In this document: piece by piece, positions 1 through 8,760 of the stretch
How positions within the stretch are numbered: the stretch's first letter is position 1
How the letters are laid out: each line of letters begins with the position of its first letter
Assembly: GCA_037447215.1 (NCBI GenBank)
Contig: JBBIHB010000016.1
Span: forward strand, 4,096 to 68,095
Length of the DNA stretch: 64,000 bases
Direction of reading: 5' to 3'
From: UBA1413 sp037447215
GTDB taxonomy: Bacteria; Bacteroidota; Bacteroidia; Bacteroidales; Prolixibacteraceae
Made by a program: the position numbers and the translations under genes
Notes under the pieces: generated by a model
What the model was told of the DNA's origin: nothing
The model's input: only the letters and a program-made list of their open reading frames with translations
Database searches by the model: none

Positions 1-68
1 TTTTCAGGCAGGAAGACAAACTGCCGTAGGCTGGCTTTGTTGGTTACTTCCCTGATTTCGATGTTCAT
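1..68 (-). CDS. 5' end of a gene cut by the window edge (possible GNAT-like protein)
   Basis: Only the first 22 codons are inside the window, reading leftwards from an ATG at 68-66; the translation begins MNIEIREVTNKASLRQFVFL. This start resembles the N-terminus of a family of Bacteroidota proteins usually annotated as GNAT-type N-acetyltransferases, but that is recalled similarity over a very short stretch. It lies 80 bp downstream of the GT39 gene on the same strand and could be co-transcribed with it. No function can be claimed from this fragment. Confidence 0.5.
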   Translation of the reverse strand, partial: MNIEIREVTNKASLRQFVFLPE

Positions 69-148
69 GGTTTTGTTAATTTAATTTTGTTTTTGTTGTG
101 CAGGCCCCGAAAATGGAATTGTATGTGATTCAACAATAATTTTACTGT

Positions 149-1801
149 TTATCTGCCAACTTTTGCAAAAACAAATCCGTTTTTTTCATAAAGAAACTCA
201 AGAAATGGAAATTGATTAAAATTTTTATCTTTTTCGGTTACCTTCATAATTATATACAAATCGCGGGTAGCCGGCATTTCATCCAGGTGGTTAAAATCCA
301 ATCCTGCAGGGATTCCTGGAGGTTGCCGTTGGGCATAAAAATAGATTGCATAACTTTTATAGCCTAATGTGTTTACATAATCCCCACTTTTTGCAACATT
401 TTTACAAAATTCGATGGCTGCTCTTTGTGTGTAAGCTTCGACCCCATGAACAATAAAAACCATGCTGAACCAGGTAAATAATATGTTGGAAGCAAACAGG
501 GCAGTAACTGCTTTTTTAATTTGTTTAACAGCATTTAAGCGGATAAAAACAGCCACACCGGCAAGTAGGAATATCCCGGTTGCGCTTTCCCACAACTTCC
601 AGTTGCCCACTGCATTGAGGTTGGCAATTGCAAATTCATCCTTAATCAGATTATTTCCGATAATATGGGATTTTAGCTGGTCGGTGAATGGAAGCACAAA
701 TATCAGCGCCAGAAAAAGAAATGCTATTGCTGATATAATTACACGATGCCATTTGGTGAATTGCCATTTGTTTTTGATGGTTTTTTCGATATTTAATGCG
801 GCAAGAAACGAGATAGGGAAATATGCCAGTGATGAATAGTGTACAATTTTGGTTTTCACAATGGTAAACAGGATCAGGACTACCGAAAGGAGTATCAGGT
901 TCCAGATAAAATAATGATTTTCAGTGATATTTAACGACTTTATCTGTCCCTTTGCCGGGATCATCAATACCGATGCCGGAAAAACCCCAACAAGCAATAC
1001 CACAAAATGGTAAAGCAGGAACCCTCGGTGACCGGCATCGTGAGTGGTGAAAAGCCTTACTTGGTATTCAATAAAGTCGATAATCACCTGAAGGTTTCCG
1101 GTAATAAGCTGATAAAAAAACCAGGATCCCCCGGTGATAATGGTTGCGAGCGAAAATATTCCGATATCTGAAACTTTTAGGGGTACCCTGAACTTCCGTA
1201 CAAGCAGGTAAACTCCAAACGTCAAACCCATTATAACAACAGCAGCAGGGCCTTTAGTGAGTATGGCAAGTCCGAGCAAAGCTCCCCCTATGGCTACGGC
1301 TGATTTTTTGCTGCCTTTGAAATTTTCGTCGGTATAGAGGTATAATGTATAAAGCGACCCAAAAATAAGCAGGTTAAACCAGGGATCGATAATGCCCGAT
1401 TTGAAATAGAAAAACGGTAAAAACGAACCTGCATAGGCGAGCGCCCATAGCCAACCGAAACGGAACCCAAACCGGCGACGTCCTGCTTCAAACAAAAACA
1501 ACAGCGTGATTAATCCGCAGATTGCGTTGGGAAACCTGGCTGCAAACTCGTTGATACCAAATAGGTTCATTGATATTGCCTGCATCCAGATAAATAGCGG
1601 GGGTTTTTCCCAGAATGGCTGAAAATTGATCTGAACAGTTGAGTAATCACCGGTAACGATCATCTCGCGGGCCGACTCGGCAAAGTTGATTTCATCCCAA
1701 TCAAAAAGGTGGATATTTCCGTTGAACGACAAAAACAAAATCAACGACCCAATAATGATGATTAACCTTGTAATTAAAACTTTATATGACCCCGCTACCA
1801 T
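149..1801 (-). CDS. Glycosyltransferase family 39 (ArnT/PMT-like) integral membrane protein
   Basis: This 550-residue protein is a GT-C fold membrane glycosyltransferase. Such enzymes move a sugar from a polyprenyl-phosphate donor to an acceptor (protein, lipid A or another glycolipid) on the outer face of the inner membrane. Seen: a first membrane helix at about residues 9-27, then the acidic loop DWDEINFAESAREM (about 33-46), which carries the Asp/Glu expected in the first periplasmic loop of ArnT/PMT enzymes, then WEKPPLF and at least ten further hydrophobic segments, with a short soluble C-terminus. The length is normal for the family. The ATG at 1801 is the first Met before the first helix. 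A TAnnTTTG match lies just upstream (1825-1832). A second member of the family is encoded at 27920. Donor and acceptor cannot be read from sequence. Confidence 0.85.
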   Translation of the reverse strand: MVAGSYKVLITRLIIIIGSLILFLSFNGNIHLFDWDEINFAESAREMIVTGDYSTVQINFQPFWEKPPLFIWMQAISMNLFGINEFAARFPNAICGLITLLFLFEAGRRRFGFRFGWLWALAYAGSFLPFFYFKSGIIDPWFNLLIFGSLYTLYLYTDENFKGSKKSAVAIGGALLGLAILTKGPAAVVIMGLTFGVYLLVRKFRVPLKVSDIGIFSLATIITGGSWFFYQLITGNLQVIIDFIEYQVRLFTTHDAGHRGFLLYHFVVLLVGVFPASVLMIPAKGQIKSLNITENHYFIWNLILLSVVLILFTIVKTKIVHYSSLAYFPISFLAALNIEKTIKNKWQFTKWHRVIISAIAFLFLALIFVLPFTDQLKSHIIGNNLIKDEFAIANLNAVGNWKLWESATGIFLLAGVAVFIRLNAVKQIKKAVTALFASNILFTWFSMVFIVHGVEAYTQRAAIEFCKNVAKSGDYVNTLGYKSYAIYFYAQRQPPGIPAGLDFNHLDEMPATRDLYIIMKVTEKDKNFNQFPFLEFLYEKNGFVFAKVGR

Positions 1802-1824
1802 TACAATTCCTGAATTAATGGCCT

Positions 1825-1832
1825 CAAATATA
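1825..1832 (-). promoter_or_regulatory. Candidate -7 element for the GT39 gene
   Basis: On the minus strand this reads TATATTTG, an exact match to the Bacteroidota -7 consensus TAnnTTTG. It implies a start of transcription about 17 nt upstream of the ATG at 1801. I see no clear -33 TTTG at the right distance. Confidence 0.4.
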
Positions 1833-1951
1833 CTATTTATACAGTAATGATTTCATAATGCCTTCATCTTAGGGGAGGATGGTTTATCAAAGAAAAGCAA
1901 TACTCCAGATCAATGAATTGCTTCTATCCTAGTCAGGATTTGGCCAAGCTT

Positions 1952-3570
1952 TCAGAGTTCAATCTGTAAAATTTCATAAGGTACATCTTGTACTACAATT
2001 TTTTGATCGATGGTCAGTGAATTTGCTGCAGAAGCCGATTGCCCCAGAATCATAAAAACCGGTTCCATGCGAATGGTGCCAAACTAAATATGGGTGGTTA
2101 AGGCACAAACCGGCACGAGCAGATTGGTACATTCATCCTATTTGGGAACAATTGAACCGTAAGCAATTTCGCAAAGGGTAAGCTTCACTTCTATGTCGCC
2201 CTCGTAATGAACATGGCCTTATTCGGAAACTTAGCGCTGAACATTGTGCGAATCGATGGAGTAAGAGTCTATCCCCACCGATTCGGGGGTTTGTGTCCGT
2301 TTCAGCAATTCATTTTCGGTCATCACAAATTTACCCCTTATAAAGCGGGCTTCCCTGGCATACAACTGGAGCGGCCTATGGCCGTTGTCGGTAAACTCAT
2401 CTATTGGCAATCACCACTGCTGCATGCGGTTCAAAATCTCAGCCGGAATGTGTGGATCATTGGCTACAAACCATAAAAGTCCCTTTTGGTGGGTTTCTTG
2501 TCCTTTGATGATTTCGTGGTGGTGTTTGTAACTTGCATCTGGTAACCGTAAATCATGCAAATGTTATCGCTATTGAATGGGGCTGTGTTTGTTGGCATTG
2601 GTTTACTTGTGGGTATATCATCAAATTTATAGAACATTCCCTCGAGCCTGCATCAAAAATCCTGACCAGCAATTCGTACTGCATATAGTCATAACCTTCG
2701 GGTTTTGGAAATGGTATCCTGTTTTCGGAATGGTTGGTCATTCAAACCCTTAAACAATATGCCTGAACCCTATGGTCGTCCTGTCCCTTTTTCCCCGGAT
2801 GATCGGGGTTAATGGGGCAATAGACCGCTTGCAGTATCTTCGGGTACCTCCTAAGGATCAATAGGATGGGGGAGTTTCATAAAATGGTGCAGGTGATGAT
2901 AAACCCCTGTCTGGTACCAGCCCGTTCTTCGCCGTAATCCTGCTGCCCTTTGCGCCCCACATGATAACTAACCCCGACTGCTGCCAGTAGGTCCCCTCAA
3001 TAGGTGCCATCCATAAACATTTTTCCGCTGAAGGTTTTTCCGCTCTGCATGGTTATGGTTTGGATCTTGCCATTTTTTTATCACGACCTTTCACGGTACA
3101 GCCACTCATCACGGAAAACTGGAATATTAAACTCTTTTATGTAGTCTTCAAAACCCTGTTCGGCCACATGGGGCTCAATAATCCATATAGTGCAGTTCTC
3201 TCCATCAATGGCGGGCGTTCCCTTTCAACGGTTGCCATACTTTTTTCGGTCCTTCCATTTCCAGGCAGCATCATCCTGGTAGTGTTTGTAAACCCTGTGA
3301 TAGGAATCGCGCGACAAACCGCCGATTATTTCTTTCTTTCCGGTTTTGGTAAACCGCAATCCGCCTGAATATATCCCTCCCAGATGAACATCGGTAGATA
3401 CGATCACGACGCTTTTACCCGATATTAATACCTCAACGGCTGCAGTTAATGTAGCAGAGGTGCCACCATAGGTCACAACATTGGATTTGATTGTATCCAG
3501 TGTGGGCTGACAGGATGAAATAACAAGCCAACTATAATGGCAAGGATCAAGAAAATGTTAAACAGGTATG
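1952..3570 (-). pseudogene. Decayed FAD-dependent oxidoreductase (secreted, FAD_oxidored/PF12831 type)
   Basis: No open frame spans this region, but on the minus strand recognisable pieces of one protein occur in the right order in shifting frames. They are a lipoprotein-like start (LVISSC), the FAD-binding Rossmann start VTYGGTSATLTAAVEVLISG (near 3476), GLSRDSYHRVYKHYQDDAAW, then EPHVAEQGFEDYIKEF, MFMDGTY.GDLLAAVGVSYH, MTNHSENRIPFPKPEGYDYM (about 2741-2680), DEFTDNGHRPLQLYAREAR, TPESVGIDSYSIDSHNVQR and finally GTIRMEPVFMILGQSASAAN, ending in a TGA at 1952-1954. At least five frame changes or stops break it. The family is typically an exported FAD enzyme found near carbohydrate genes. The CBM9-like gene just upstream on the same strand suggests the two once formed an operon. 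A sequencing artefact is unlikely, given the number and spread of the lesions. Confidence 0.85.
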
Positions 3571-3629
3571 ATATTAAGGGGTTTTAAATTTGGCTCAAAG
3601 ATAAGGTTTGATGTTCACATGTAATATAC

Positions 3630-4268
3630 TTATTCAAATTCAATTGCAGCAAAAAACTCTGGACGGTGATAATCAGGTTGCGCGGTGCCCACGGGGTTCC
3701 AGGTTACAAAATGAGGAAGCGGAAGATCGTCGCCACATTTGTAGAAATTGGCAGTAGCCTTCAGGCCTGACAGCTTCAGACCAGGATTATAAGCAAAACA
3801 CTCAACAGGAATCACAACTGTTAATTCCCATTTAAAACCACCTGTCCGGGTTTCAAAAGCTGTTTGACCAAGAGAGGATTCAACCGATATTTTCCGTATG
3901 GTACTTTCACCAAGCTTTGTCCGGTTATTCCTTCCTTCGCCCCAGGCTACGTGAGGTGTCCCAATACAATTAAATTCAAAATTGTAATAATTCTTTCTAT
4001 CAAACGAAATGAAAAACTCTACACAACTATCGGTATGAACAGGGCCATTAATGTTGGTCACAACTGCCCTAACAGCTTCTTCTTCAATATAAAATTTCAG
4101 AACTATGCTATCTTCTGTGTGCGCAATCCTGAAATTTACGATTGGTTTATAGGAATATTCCGGCCAGTTGATGGTGGATACAGGATGGGTGATTGCCTGC
4201 TTTTCGAGAACGTGCGAAAGGTTTTGTGTGTTTGTGAAATTTTCGGTAATAAGCTTTACTATTCGCAT
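3630..4268 (-). CDS. Carbohydrate-binding family 9-like (CBM9/DOMON-like) protein
   Basis: This 212-residue protein is a single beta-sandwich domain of the CBM9-like family that Bacteroidota often encode as free-standing proteins of about 220 residues. Seen: IVNFRIAHTEDSIVLKFYI, then VHTDSCVEFFISF and YYNFEFNCIGTPHVAWGEGR in mid-protein, and FVTWNPVGTAQPDYHRPEFF near the end; the last two patterns are typical of the family. There is no signal peptide, so it may be cytoplasmic or its export signal is missing. The ATG at 4268 starts at the first Met. It reads away from the lacI gene across a 444-bp intergenic region and towards the dead oxidoreductase. Its ligand is unknown; sugar binding is inferred from the family only. 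Confidence 0.75.
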   Translation of the reverse strand: MRIVKLITENFTNTQNLSHVLEKQAITHPVSTINWPEYSYKPIVNFRIAHTEDSIVLKFYIEEEAVRAVVTNINGPVHTDSCVEFFISFDRKNYYNFEFNCIGTPHVAWGEGRNNRTKLGESTIRKISVESSLGQTAFETRTGGFKWELTVVIPVECFAYNPGLKLSGLKATANFYKCGDDLPLPHFVTWNPVGTAQPDYHRPEFFAAIEFE

Positions 4269-4331
4269 GAGATAATTGGTTTTAGATTATATATTATGCA
4301 AAGAACGACCTTTTTGAAAGGTAAAAACACC

Positions 4332-4339
4332 CAAAAGTA
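4332..4339 (-). promoter_or_regulatory. Candidate -7 element for the CBM9-like gene
   Basis: It reads TACTTTTG on the minus strand, matching TAnnTTTG, and would give a leader of roughly 58 nt. The -33 side is not convincing. Confidence 0.3.
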
Positions 4340-4480
4340 TTAAAATTATTGAATCAATAGCATTATTCACCACGTGTGCTAAAATCACCCGATGAACCCT
4401 TCCGAAATATTGATGATGTCAGCAGAATGATGGATAAACTGCATCAAACTTTACCCCCTTTCCTATAAACGGCTAAACCT

Positions 4481-4520
4481 ATCCATAAATGACAATATTA
4501 TCCAATTAATGACAATATTT
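4481..4520. repeat. Tandem 20-bp direct repeat upstream of lacI
   Basis: Two adjacent 20-bp units share the core AATGACAATATT and a preceding TCCA. The cores start exactly 20 bp apart (ATGACAATATT at 4489-4499 and 4509-4519). A third, degraded unit may follow to about 4540 (CCAAGCAATAACAGATTT). Two direct repeats spaced two helical turns apart are the usual form of a site for an AraC-type or similar activator. No such regulator is encoded in the window. Confidence 0.55.
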
Positions 4521-4660
4521 CCAAGCAATAACAGATTTCACAGACAAAACATAAATTATAAACCTGGGCCACTTTTGTTTTAGTAAAAACATTTTTAACA
4601 TTTCCCACACCCCCGACGAATCCACTTTAACATATTCACGAATTATCTTCATTTTTTTGA

Positions 4661-4678
4661 TGCGCAAACGTTTGCGCA
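4661..4678. promoter_or_regulatory. LacI-family operator (perfect 18-bp palindrome)
   Basis: TGCGCAAACGTTTGCGCA is a perfect inverted repeat with a central CG, the form typical of LacI/PurR-family operators. It lies 34 bp before the ATG of the LacI-family gene. Its right arm contains the TTTG of the candidate -33 element, so repressor binding would block RNA polymerase directly. I saw no second copy in the window. Autoregulation of the whole operon is inferred. Confidence 0.85.
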
Positions 4679-4701
4679 AATCCGAAATCTGATTATATTT
4701 G
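4671..4701 (+). promoter_or_regulatory. Promoter of the lacI-led operon, overlapping the operator
   Basis: TTTG at 4671-4674 and TATATTTG at 4694-4701 are separated by 19 bp, an excellent match to the Bacteroidota promoter (TTTG, 19-21 bp, TAnnTTTG). The expected start of transcription is about 4706-4708, only about 5 nt before the ATG at 4713, so the message may be nearly leaderless. Confidence 0.7.
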
Positions 4702-4712
4702 TACTCGCTGCT

Positions 4713-5744
4713 ATGGGAGATCACGTAACCAATATTAAAGAACTGTCCGAAAGGGTAGGGCTGTCGGTAACCACAGTTTCGCGCGTACTGAACGGAAAAT
4801 CTGAACAATACCGTATAAGTAAAGATACACAAACCAAAGTACTCGATGCTGCCCGGGAGTTTCATTATTCGCCTAATCGAATAGCCCGCGGACTCAAACT
4901 TGAAAAAACAGAAACCATTGGGTTAATCATCCCCGATATTTCCAATCCCTTTTTTGCTTCCATTGCCAGAATTATCGAACAGGAATCGCGCCGTTTCGGA
5001 TACTCATTGATCCTTTGCGATAGCCAGGACGATATCACTACCGAGAATGAACTGATCAACCTGATGGCCGAACGCAAGGTTGACGGGATAATCCTTGCTC
5101 CGGTAGGGCTTAACTGCGACCATATCCGGGGATTATTTCAAAGGACTATCCCGATGGTGGTTATAGACCGTTATTTTCCAGGAACCAGGATGCCTTACAT
5201 TACAACCGACAATTACAAAGGTGCATTTTTAGCCACTGAGCATTTAATACTGAATGGTCATCGGCACATTGCCTGTATTCAGGGATTAAAGGGAATAACC
5301 AGTTGTACCGAAAGGGTTAACGGGTTTAAGTATGCGTTGAAAAAGCACAAAATTCCGATTGATAAAAGCCTGATTTGTGGCAATGACTTTGGTGAAGAGA
5401 ACGGCTACCTGCAAACCCTTCTGTTGCTGAACCGTAAAAAAAAGCCCACAGCAATTTTTGCCCTTGGCAACCTGATCTCGCTTGGTGTTCTGAGGGCTAT
5501 TTATGAAAAAGGTTTGAGTATTCCCGACGATATTTCTGTGATTACCTTCGATGAACATCCCTATTCGGCTTATTTGCGAAGCCCGATGACTACCATTGAA
5601 CAACCCCGTGAAAAAATTGCCAAAATGGCGGTAAATCTTCTGTTTGAAGGCATGCAGTCGGGCAATGGTGTTGACGACCGGATAGCCATAAACCTTGAGC
5701 CCCGGCTTATCATCAGGGAATCGGTCAAGAATCTGAACTTGTAA
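4713..5744 (+). CDS. LacI-family transcriptional regulator, probable repressor of the downstream operon
   Basis: This 343-residue regulator has an N-terminal LacI helix-turn-helix (about residues 6-50: TNIKELSERVGLSVTTVSRV, then LNGKSEQYRIS and the hinge helix) and a periplasmic-binding-protein type I effector domain (about 65-335, starting GLIIPDISNPFFASIARIIE). The length is normal. ATG 4713 is chosen because the HTH begins six residues later and no in-frame start lies between. It is the first gene of a run of close plus-strand genes (43-bp gap to the permease) and has its own operator upstream. With ribokinase and a GRP permease as next genes, ribose or a nucleoside-derived sugar is the likely effector; that is inference. 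Confidence 0.93.
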   Translation: MGDHVTNIKELSERVGLSVTTVSRVLNGKSEQYRISKDTQTKVLDAAREFHYSPNRIARGLKLEKTETIGLIIPDISNPFFASIARIIEQESRRFGYSLILCDSQDDITTENELINLMAERKVDGIILAPVGLNCDHIRGLFQRTIPMVVIDRYFPGTRMPYITTDNYKGAFLATEHLILNGHRHIACIQGLKGITSCTERVNGFKYALKKHKIPIDKSLICGNDFGEENGYLQTLLLLNRKKKPTAIFALGNLISLGVLRAIYEKGLSIPDDISVITFDEHPYSAYLRSPMTTIEQPREKIAKMAVNLLFEGMQSGNGVDDRIAINLEPRLIIRESVKNLNL

Positions 5745-5787
5745 GATATTTAGAGACAAAACAAATAACAACAAAAAATTAAAAACT

Positions 5788-6789
5788 ATGATCGTAATTC
5801 ATTCCTATGCTGTGGCTGTAGTCCTGACCATTATCACCATGTTGTGCTGGGGATCGTGGGCCAATACACAAAAACTGGCTACCAAAGAGTGGCCTTTTCA
5901 ATTGTTTTATTGGGATTATTCCATCGGTGTTTTACTGCTTTCGTTATTACTTGCTTTCACAGCAGGGAGCATCGGTACTGAGGGAAGAAGCTTCATTCCC
6001 GATCTTTCACAGGCCGAATTCAAATCACTTTCATCTGCCTTTTTAGGAGGGGTGGTGTTTAATATTGCCAATATCCTGCTGGTCGCAGCCATTGCTATAG
6101 CGGGTATGGCGGTAGCATTTCCAATTGGAATAGGCCTTGCCCTGGTATTGGGGGTAATTGTCAACTACATTGCCATTCCGGAGGGTAATCCACTCATGTT
6201 ATTTCTTGGTGTTGCATTGGTAACACTGGCAATTGTGCTCGACGCGCTTGCATATGGAAAAATTCCCGGGGCTTCGGCTAAATCTACCACCAAAGGCATC
6301 CTGGTTTCCCTGCTCGCTGGTTTTCTGATGGGCTTCTTTTACCGGTTTGTGGCAGCATCCATGTCGATGGATTTTGTAAATCCTGAGGCCGGAAAGCTTA
6401 CTCCTTATACAGCTTCTGTGATATTTGCACTGGGACTGCTGGTTTCCAATTTTCTTTGGAATACTTTATTTATGTACAAACCCCTTGCCGGCGAAAAGGC
6501 AACCTATTCGGACTATTTTACGAAAGGAAATGCCCGGTTGCACATGATTGGTATACTCGGTGGAGTAATCTGGAGTGTTGGCATGACATTTAATATTATT
6601 GCTGCCGAAAAAGCCGGTCCGGCTATTTCGTATGGACTTGGTCAGGGTGCAACCCTAATTGCTGCTTTATGGGGCGTTTTTATCTGGAAAGAGTTTAAAG
6701 GTGCCAAAGGGGTTGCCGTACTCATTGGAGCAATGTTCCTGTTGTTTGTGGTGGGTCTGACACTCATAATCATTTCAAAATTATATTAA
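5788..6789 (+). CDS. GRP-family sugar permease (RbsU/RhaT-like, DMT superfamily)
   Basis: This 333-residue inner-membrane protein has about ten hydrophobic helices. Its first helix contains MLCWGSWANTQKLA, the conserved start of the glucose/ribose porter (GRP) group, and the repeat halves are joined near residue 170. The family takes up sugars by proton symport; RbsU members carry ribose. The next gene, a ribokinase, overlaps it by one base (TAATG at 6787-6791), a strong sign of translational coupling and a shared substrate. The likely role is uptake of free ribose from the periplasm after nucleoside hydrolysis. The substrate is inferred from context. Confidence 0.85.
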   Translation: MIVIHSYAVAVVLTIITMLCWGSWANTQKLATKEWPFQLFYWDYSIGVLLLSLLLAFTAGSIGTEGRSFIPDLSQAEFKSLSSAFLGGVVFNIANILLVAAIAIAGMAVAFPIGIGLALVLGVIVNYIAIPEGNPLMLFLGVALVTLAIVLDALAYGKIPGASAKSTTKGILVSLLAGFLMGFFYRFVAASMSMDFVNPEAGKLTPYTASVIFALGLLVSNFLWNTLFMYKPLAGEKATYSDYFTKGNARLHMIGILGGVIWSVGMTFNIIAAEKAGPAISYGLGQGATLIAALWGVFIWKEFKGAKGVAVLIGAMFLLFVVGLTLIIISKLY

Positions 6790-7706
6790 TGTATATGAAG
6801 CCAAAAATAGTAGTCATCGGTAGCTCCAATACCGATATGATATGCCGCGTTCCGCATATACCGAACCCGGGTGAAACGGTTCTGGGCGGCGATTTTTTTA
6901 TCATCCAGGGAGGCAAAGGCGCCAACCAGGCAGTGGCTGCTGCCAGGGCCGGAGGGGATGTGACCCTTATTGCATGCGTGGGCAATGATCTGTTTGGCAA
7001 ACAAGCCATCGAAGCATACCAGGCTGAAGGGATTGATACATCCTGCATCAAAATGATAGATAATGTTCCAACCGGGGTAGCGCTTATTAATGTGGCCGAT
7101 TCGGGTGAAAACAGCATTGCTGTGGCCTCAGGGGCCAATGCCAGACTAACCCCTGATGTGATCGACAATTACAGGGAAATTATCCTATCGGCACAAATTA
7201 TTCTCATGCAACTCGAAACGCCCATCGATACGATTTACCATGTTGCTCGGATGGCCCATAAAGCTGATATTCCGGTGGTGTTGAATCCTGCACCTGCACA
7301 GGAAATTGACTCTGCTATTATTCCTATGCTCTATTGCATTACACCAAACGAACATGAAGCAGTGCTGCTTTCCGGAATATTTCCTCCCGACCCGGAATTG
7401 GTTTCTGAGATGGCAGATACAATTCAGAATATGGGGGTTCAAAATGTCATCATAACACTGGGTAGCAAAGGGGCTTTGTACCTTCGGCAGGGAAAAGAAG
7501 AAATTGTACCAGGCATTCCGGTGCAGGCCGTAGATACCACAGCAGCCGGTGATACTTTCAACGGTTATCTGGTGGTTGAGCTTGCCAAAGGTAAAACATT
7601 TATTGATGCCATTTCGGTGGCCAACAAGGCTGCAGCCATTTCGGTAACGAGGATGGGGGCTCAGCCTTCAATTCCTTATTTCAATGAAATTTGCACTAAC
7701 GATTAG
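6789..7706 (+). CDS. rbsK: Ribokinase (PfkB family)
   Basis: This 305-residue cytoplasmic kinase would phosphorylate ribose to ribose 5-phosphate, feeding the pentose phosphate pathway and nucleotide synthesis. Seen: the N-terminal VIGSSNTDMICRVPHIPNPG, the glycine motif QGGKGANQAVAAARAGG (PfkB signature 1, about residues 40-56), and the C-terminal DTTAAGDTFNGYL (signature 2, about 252-264) with the catalytic Asp of AAGDTF. All features are those of true ribokinases rather than fructokinases. The start overlaps the permease stop by one base; an alternative ATG lies six bases later at 6795. It is followed after 30 bp by the GH5 gene. Confidence 0.92.
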   Translation: MYMKPKIVVIGSSNTDMICRVPHIPNPGETVLGGDFFIIQGGKGANQAVAAARAGGDVTLIACVGNDLFGKQAIEAYQAEGIDTSCIKMIDNVPTGVALINVADSGENSIAVASGANARLTPDVIDNYREIILSAQIILMQLETPIDTIYHVARMAHKADIPVVLNPAPAQEIDSAIIPMLYCITPNEHEAVLLSGIFPPDPELVSEMADTIQNMGVQNVIITLGSKGALYLRQGKEEIVPGIPVQAVDTTAAGDTFNGYLVVELAKGKTFIDAISVANKAAAISVTRMGAQPSIPYFNEICTND

Positions 7707-7736
7707 TTATTCTATTTTAATGTAAATGAGATTATT

Positions 7737-8738
7737 ATGAAATTATTAAAATACGTTATTATTAGTCTGGGAATTTTTATTTTTTCTTATTCCCAGGTAT
7801 CGTCCCAAACTCCGGTTGAACTGCACGGAAGGCTCAGGGTTTCCGGTAATCAGATTGTTGGCGAACATGGAAATCCTGTTCAGCTTATGGGTATGAGCCA
7901 TTACTGGTCGGTATGGGGTCCACAAAAATACTACAACAAGGAAGCGGTCGGATGGCTTGTAAAAGACTGGAAAGTTGACCTGGCAAGGGCTTCGATGGCT
8001 GTGGAGATAAATCAGAAAGGAGAAGATAAGGGATGGCTTTTTGATAAGGAAAGGCAGACTGCCATGGTGGAAGCCGTTATCGAGGCGGCCATTGAAAATG
8101 GAATATATGTACTGGTTGACTGGCACACCCACCATATTCATACCGAACCCGCTAAAGAGTTTTTTGGCTATATGGCTTCAAAATACGGTCATTATCCCAA
8201 CATTATATGGGAAACCTTCAATGAGCCGGTAAAACAAAGCTGGCAGGAAATTGCAGAATATACCAACAAGGTTACTGCTGTAATCAGGCAACACAGCGAA
8301 AACCTGATTATTGCAGGAACCCGTAACTGGAGCCAGCGGGTGGATGAACCTGCCGACAATCCACTACCCGATAGGAATACAGCTTATTCGCTTCATTTTT
8401 ATGCCGGCACACATGGCGAAGACTTGCGGAAAACCGGAGATTATGCCTTGTCGAAAGGCATTGCCCTGTTCATTACTGAGTGGGGAACCTCCAATGCTGA
8501 CGGTGGGCGCGATGGGAACATCCATCCGGAGAAGGCAGAAGTATGGATCAACTGGGCACTCGAAAGAAACATCAGCATGGCTAACTGGTCACTTTCCGAT
8601 CAGAACGAATCATCAGCTGCCTTGAAACGGGGCGCATCACCGGTCGGAGGCTGGAACCCTGAAACTGACCTAACTCACTCGGGTATCTTCCTGCGAAATA
8701 AAATAATTGAGATCAATTCCCATAAATACGGGAAGTAA
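7737..8738 (+). CDS. Secreted GH5 endo-beta-1,4-glucanase-like hydrolase
   Basis: This 333-residue protein has a signal peptide (about residues 1-23, ending VSSQ) and one catalytic GH5 domain, closest in pattern to subfamily 2 cellulases (HGRLRVSGNQIVGEHGNPVQ, LMGMSHYW). The acid/base Glu is in IWETFNEPVK (about residue 162) and the nucleophile in FITEWGTSNADG (about 250); VDWHTHH is the usual substrate-cleft strand. There is no extra binding module and no T9SS or sorting tail, so it is probably periplasmic or released. It sits between ribokinase and the nucleoside hydrolase fusion with gaps of 30 and 22 bp, so it is part of the same operon. Endoglucanase activity is the best guess; the exact glucan is not shown by sequence. 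Confidence 0.88.
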   Translation: MKLLKYVIISLGIFIFSYSQVSSQTPVELHGRLRVSGNQIVGEHGNPVQLMGMSHYWSVWGPQKYYNKEAVGWLVKDWKVDLARASMAVEINQKGEDKGWLFDKERQTAMVEAVIEAAIENGIYVLVDWHTHHIHTEPAKEFFGYMASKYGHYPNIIWETFNEPVKQSWQEIAEYTNKVTAVIRQHSENLIIAGTRNWSQRVDEPADNPLPDRNTAYSLHFYAGTHGEDLRKTGDYALSKGIALFITEWGTSNADGGRDGNIHPEKAEVWINWALERNISMANWSLSDQNESSAALKRGASPVGGWNPETDLTHSGIFLRNKIIEINSHKYGK

Positions 8739-8760
8739 AATCACAAATTGTCCATAACGG

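Larger units (their letters stand above)
4269..4712. promoter_or_regulatory. Divergent intergenic control region (CBM9-like gene / lacI operon)
   Basis: These 444 bp hold no gene. From left to right I see a minus-strand TACTTTTG (-7 type, 4332-4339) that could serve the CBM9-like gene, a CACGTG hexamer near 4373, tandem 20-bp direct repeats (4481-4520), and the perfect palindrome plus promoter immediately before lacI (4661-4701). The size and content suggest that both arms are regulated, and possibly by more than the LacI protein. Confidence 0.6.

Noticed and set aside
2207..2476. 89-codon open frame on the plus strand
   Set aside because: Its opposite strand reads recognisable oxidoreductase sequence (DEFTDNGHRPLQLYAREAR), so it is a shadow of the pseudogene.
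1952..3570. Sequencing errors as the cause of the broken oxidoreductase
   Set aside because: Too many dispersed frame changes and stops in one gene while flanking genes are clean.
3864..4343. 159-codon open frame on the plus strand
   Set aside because: It is antisense to the CBM9-like gene, has no domain, and ends in the intergenic region.
5286..5774. 162-codon minus-strand open frame inside lacI
   Set aside because: Antisense to a well-supported regulator with no similarity to known proteins.
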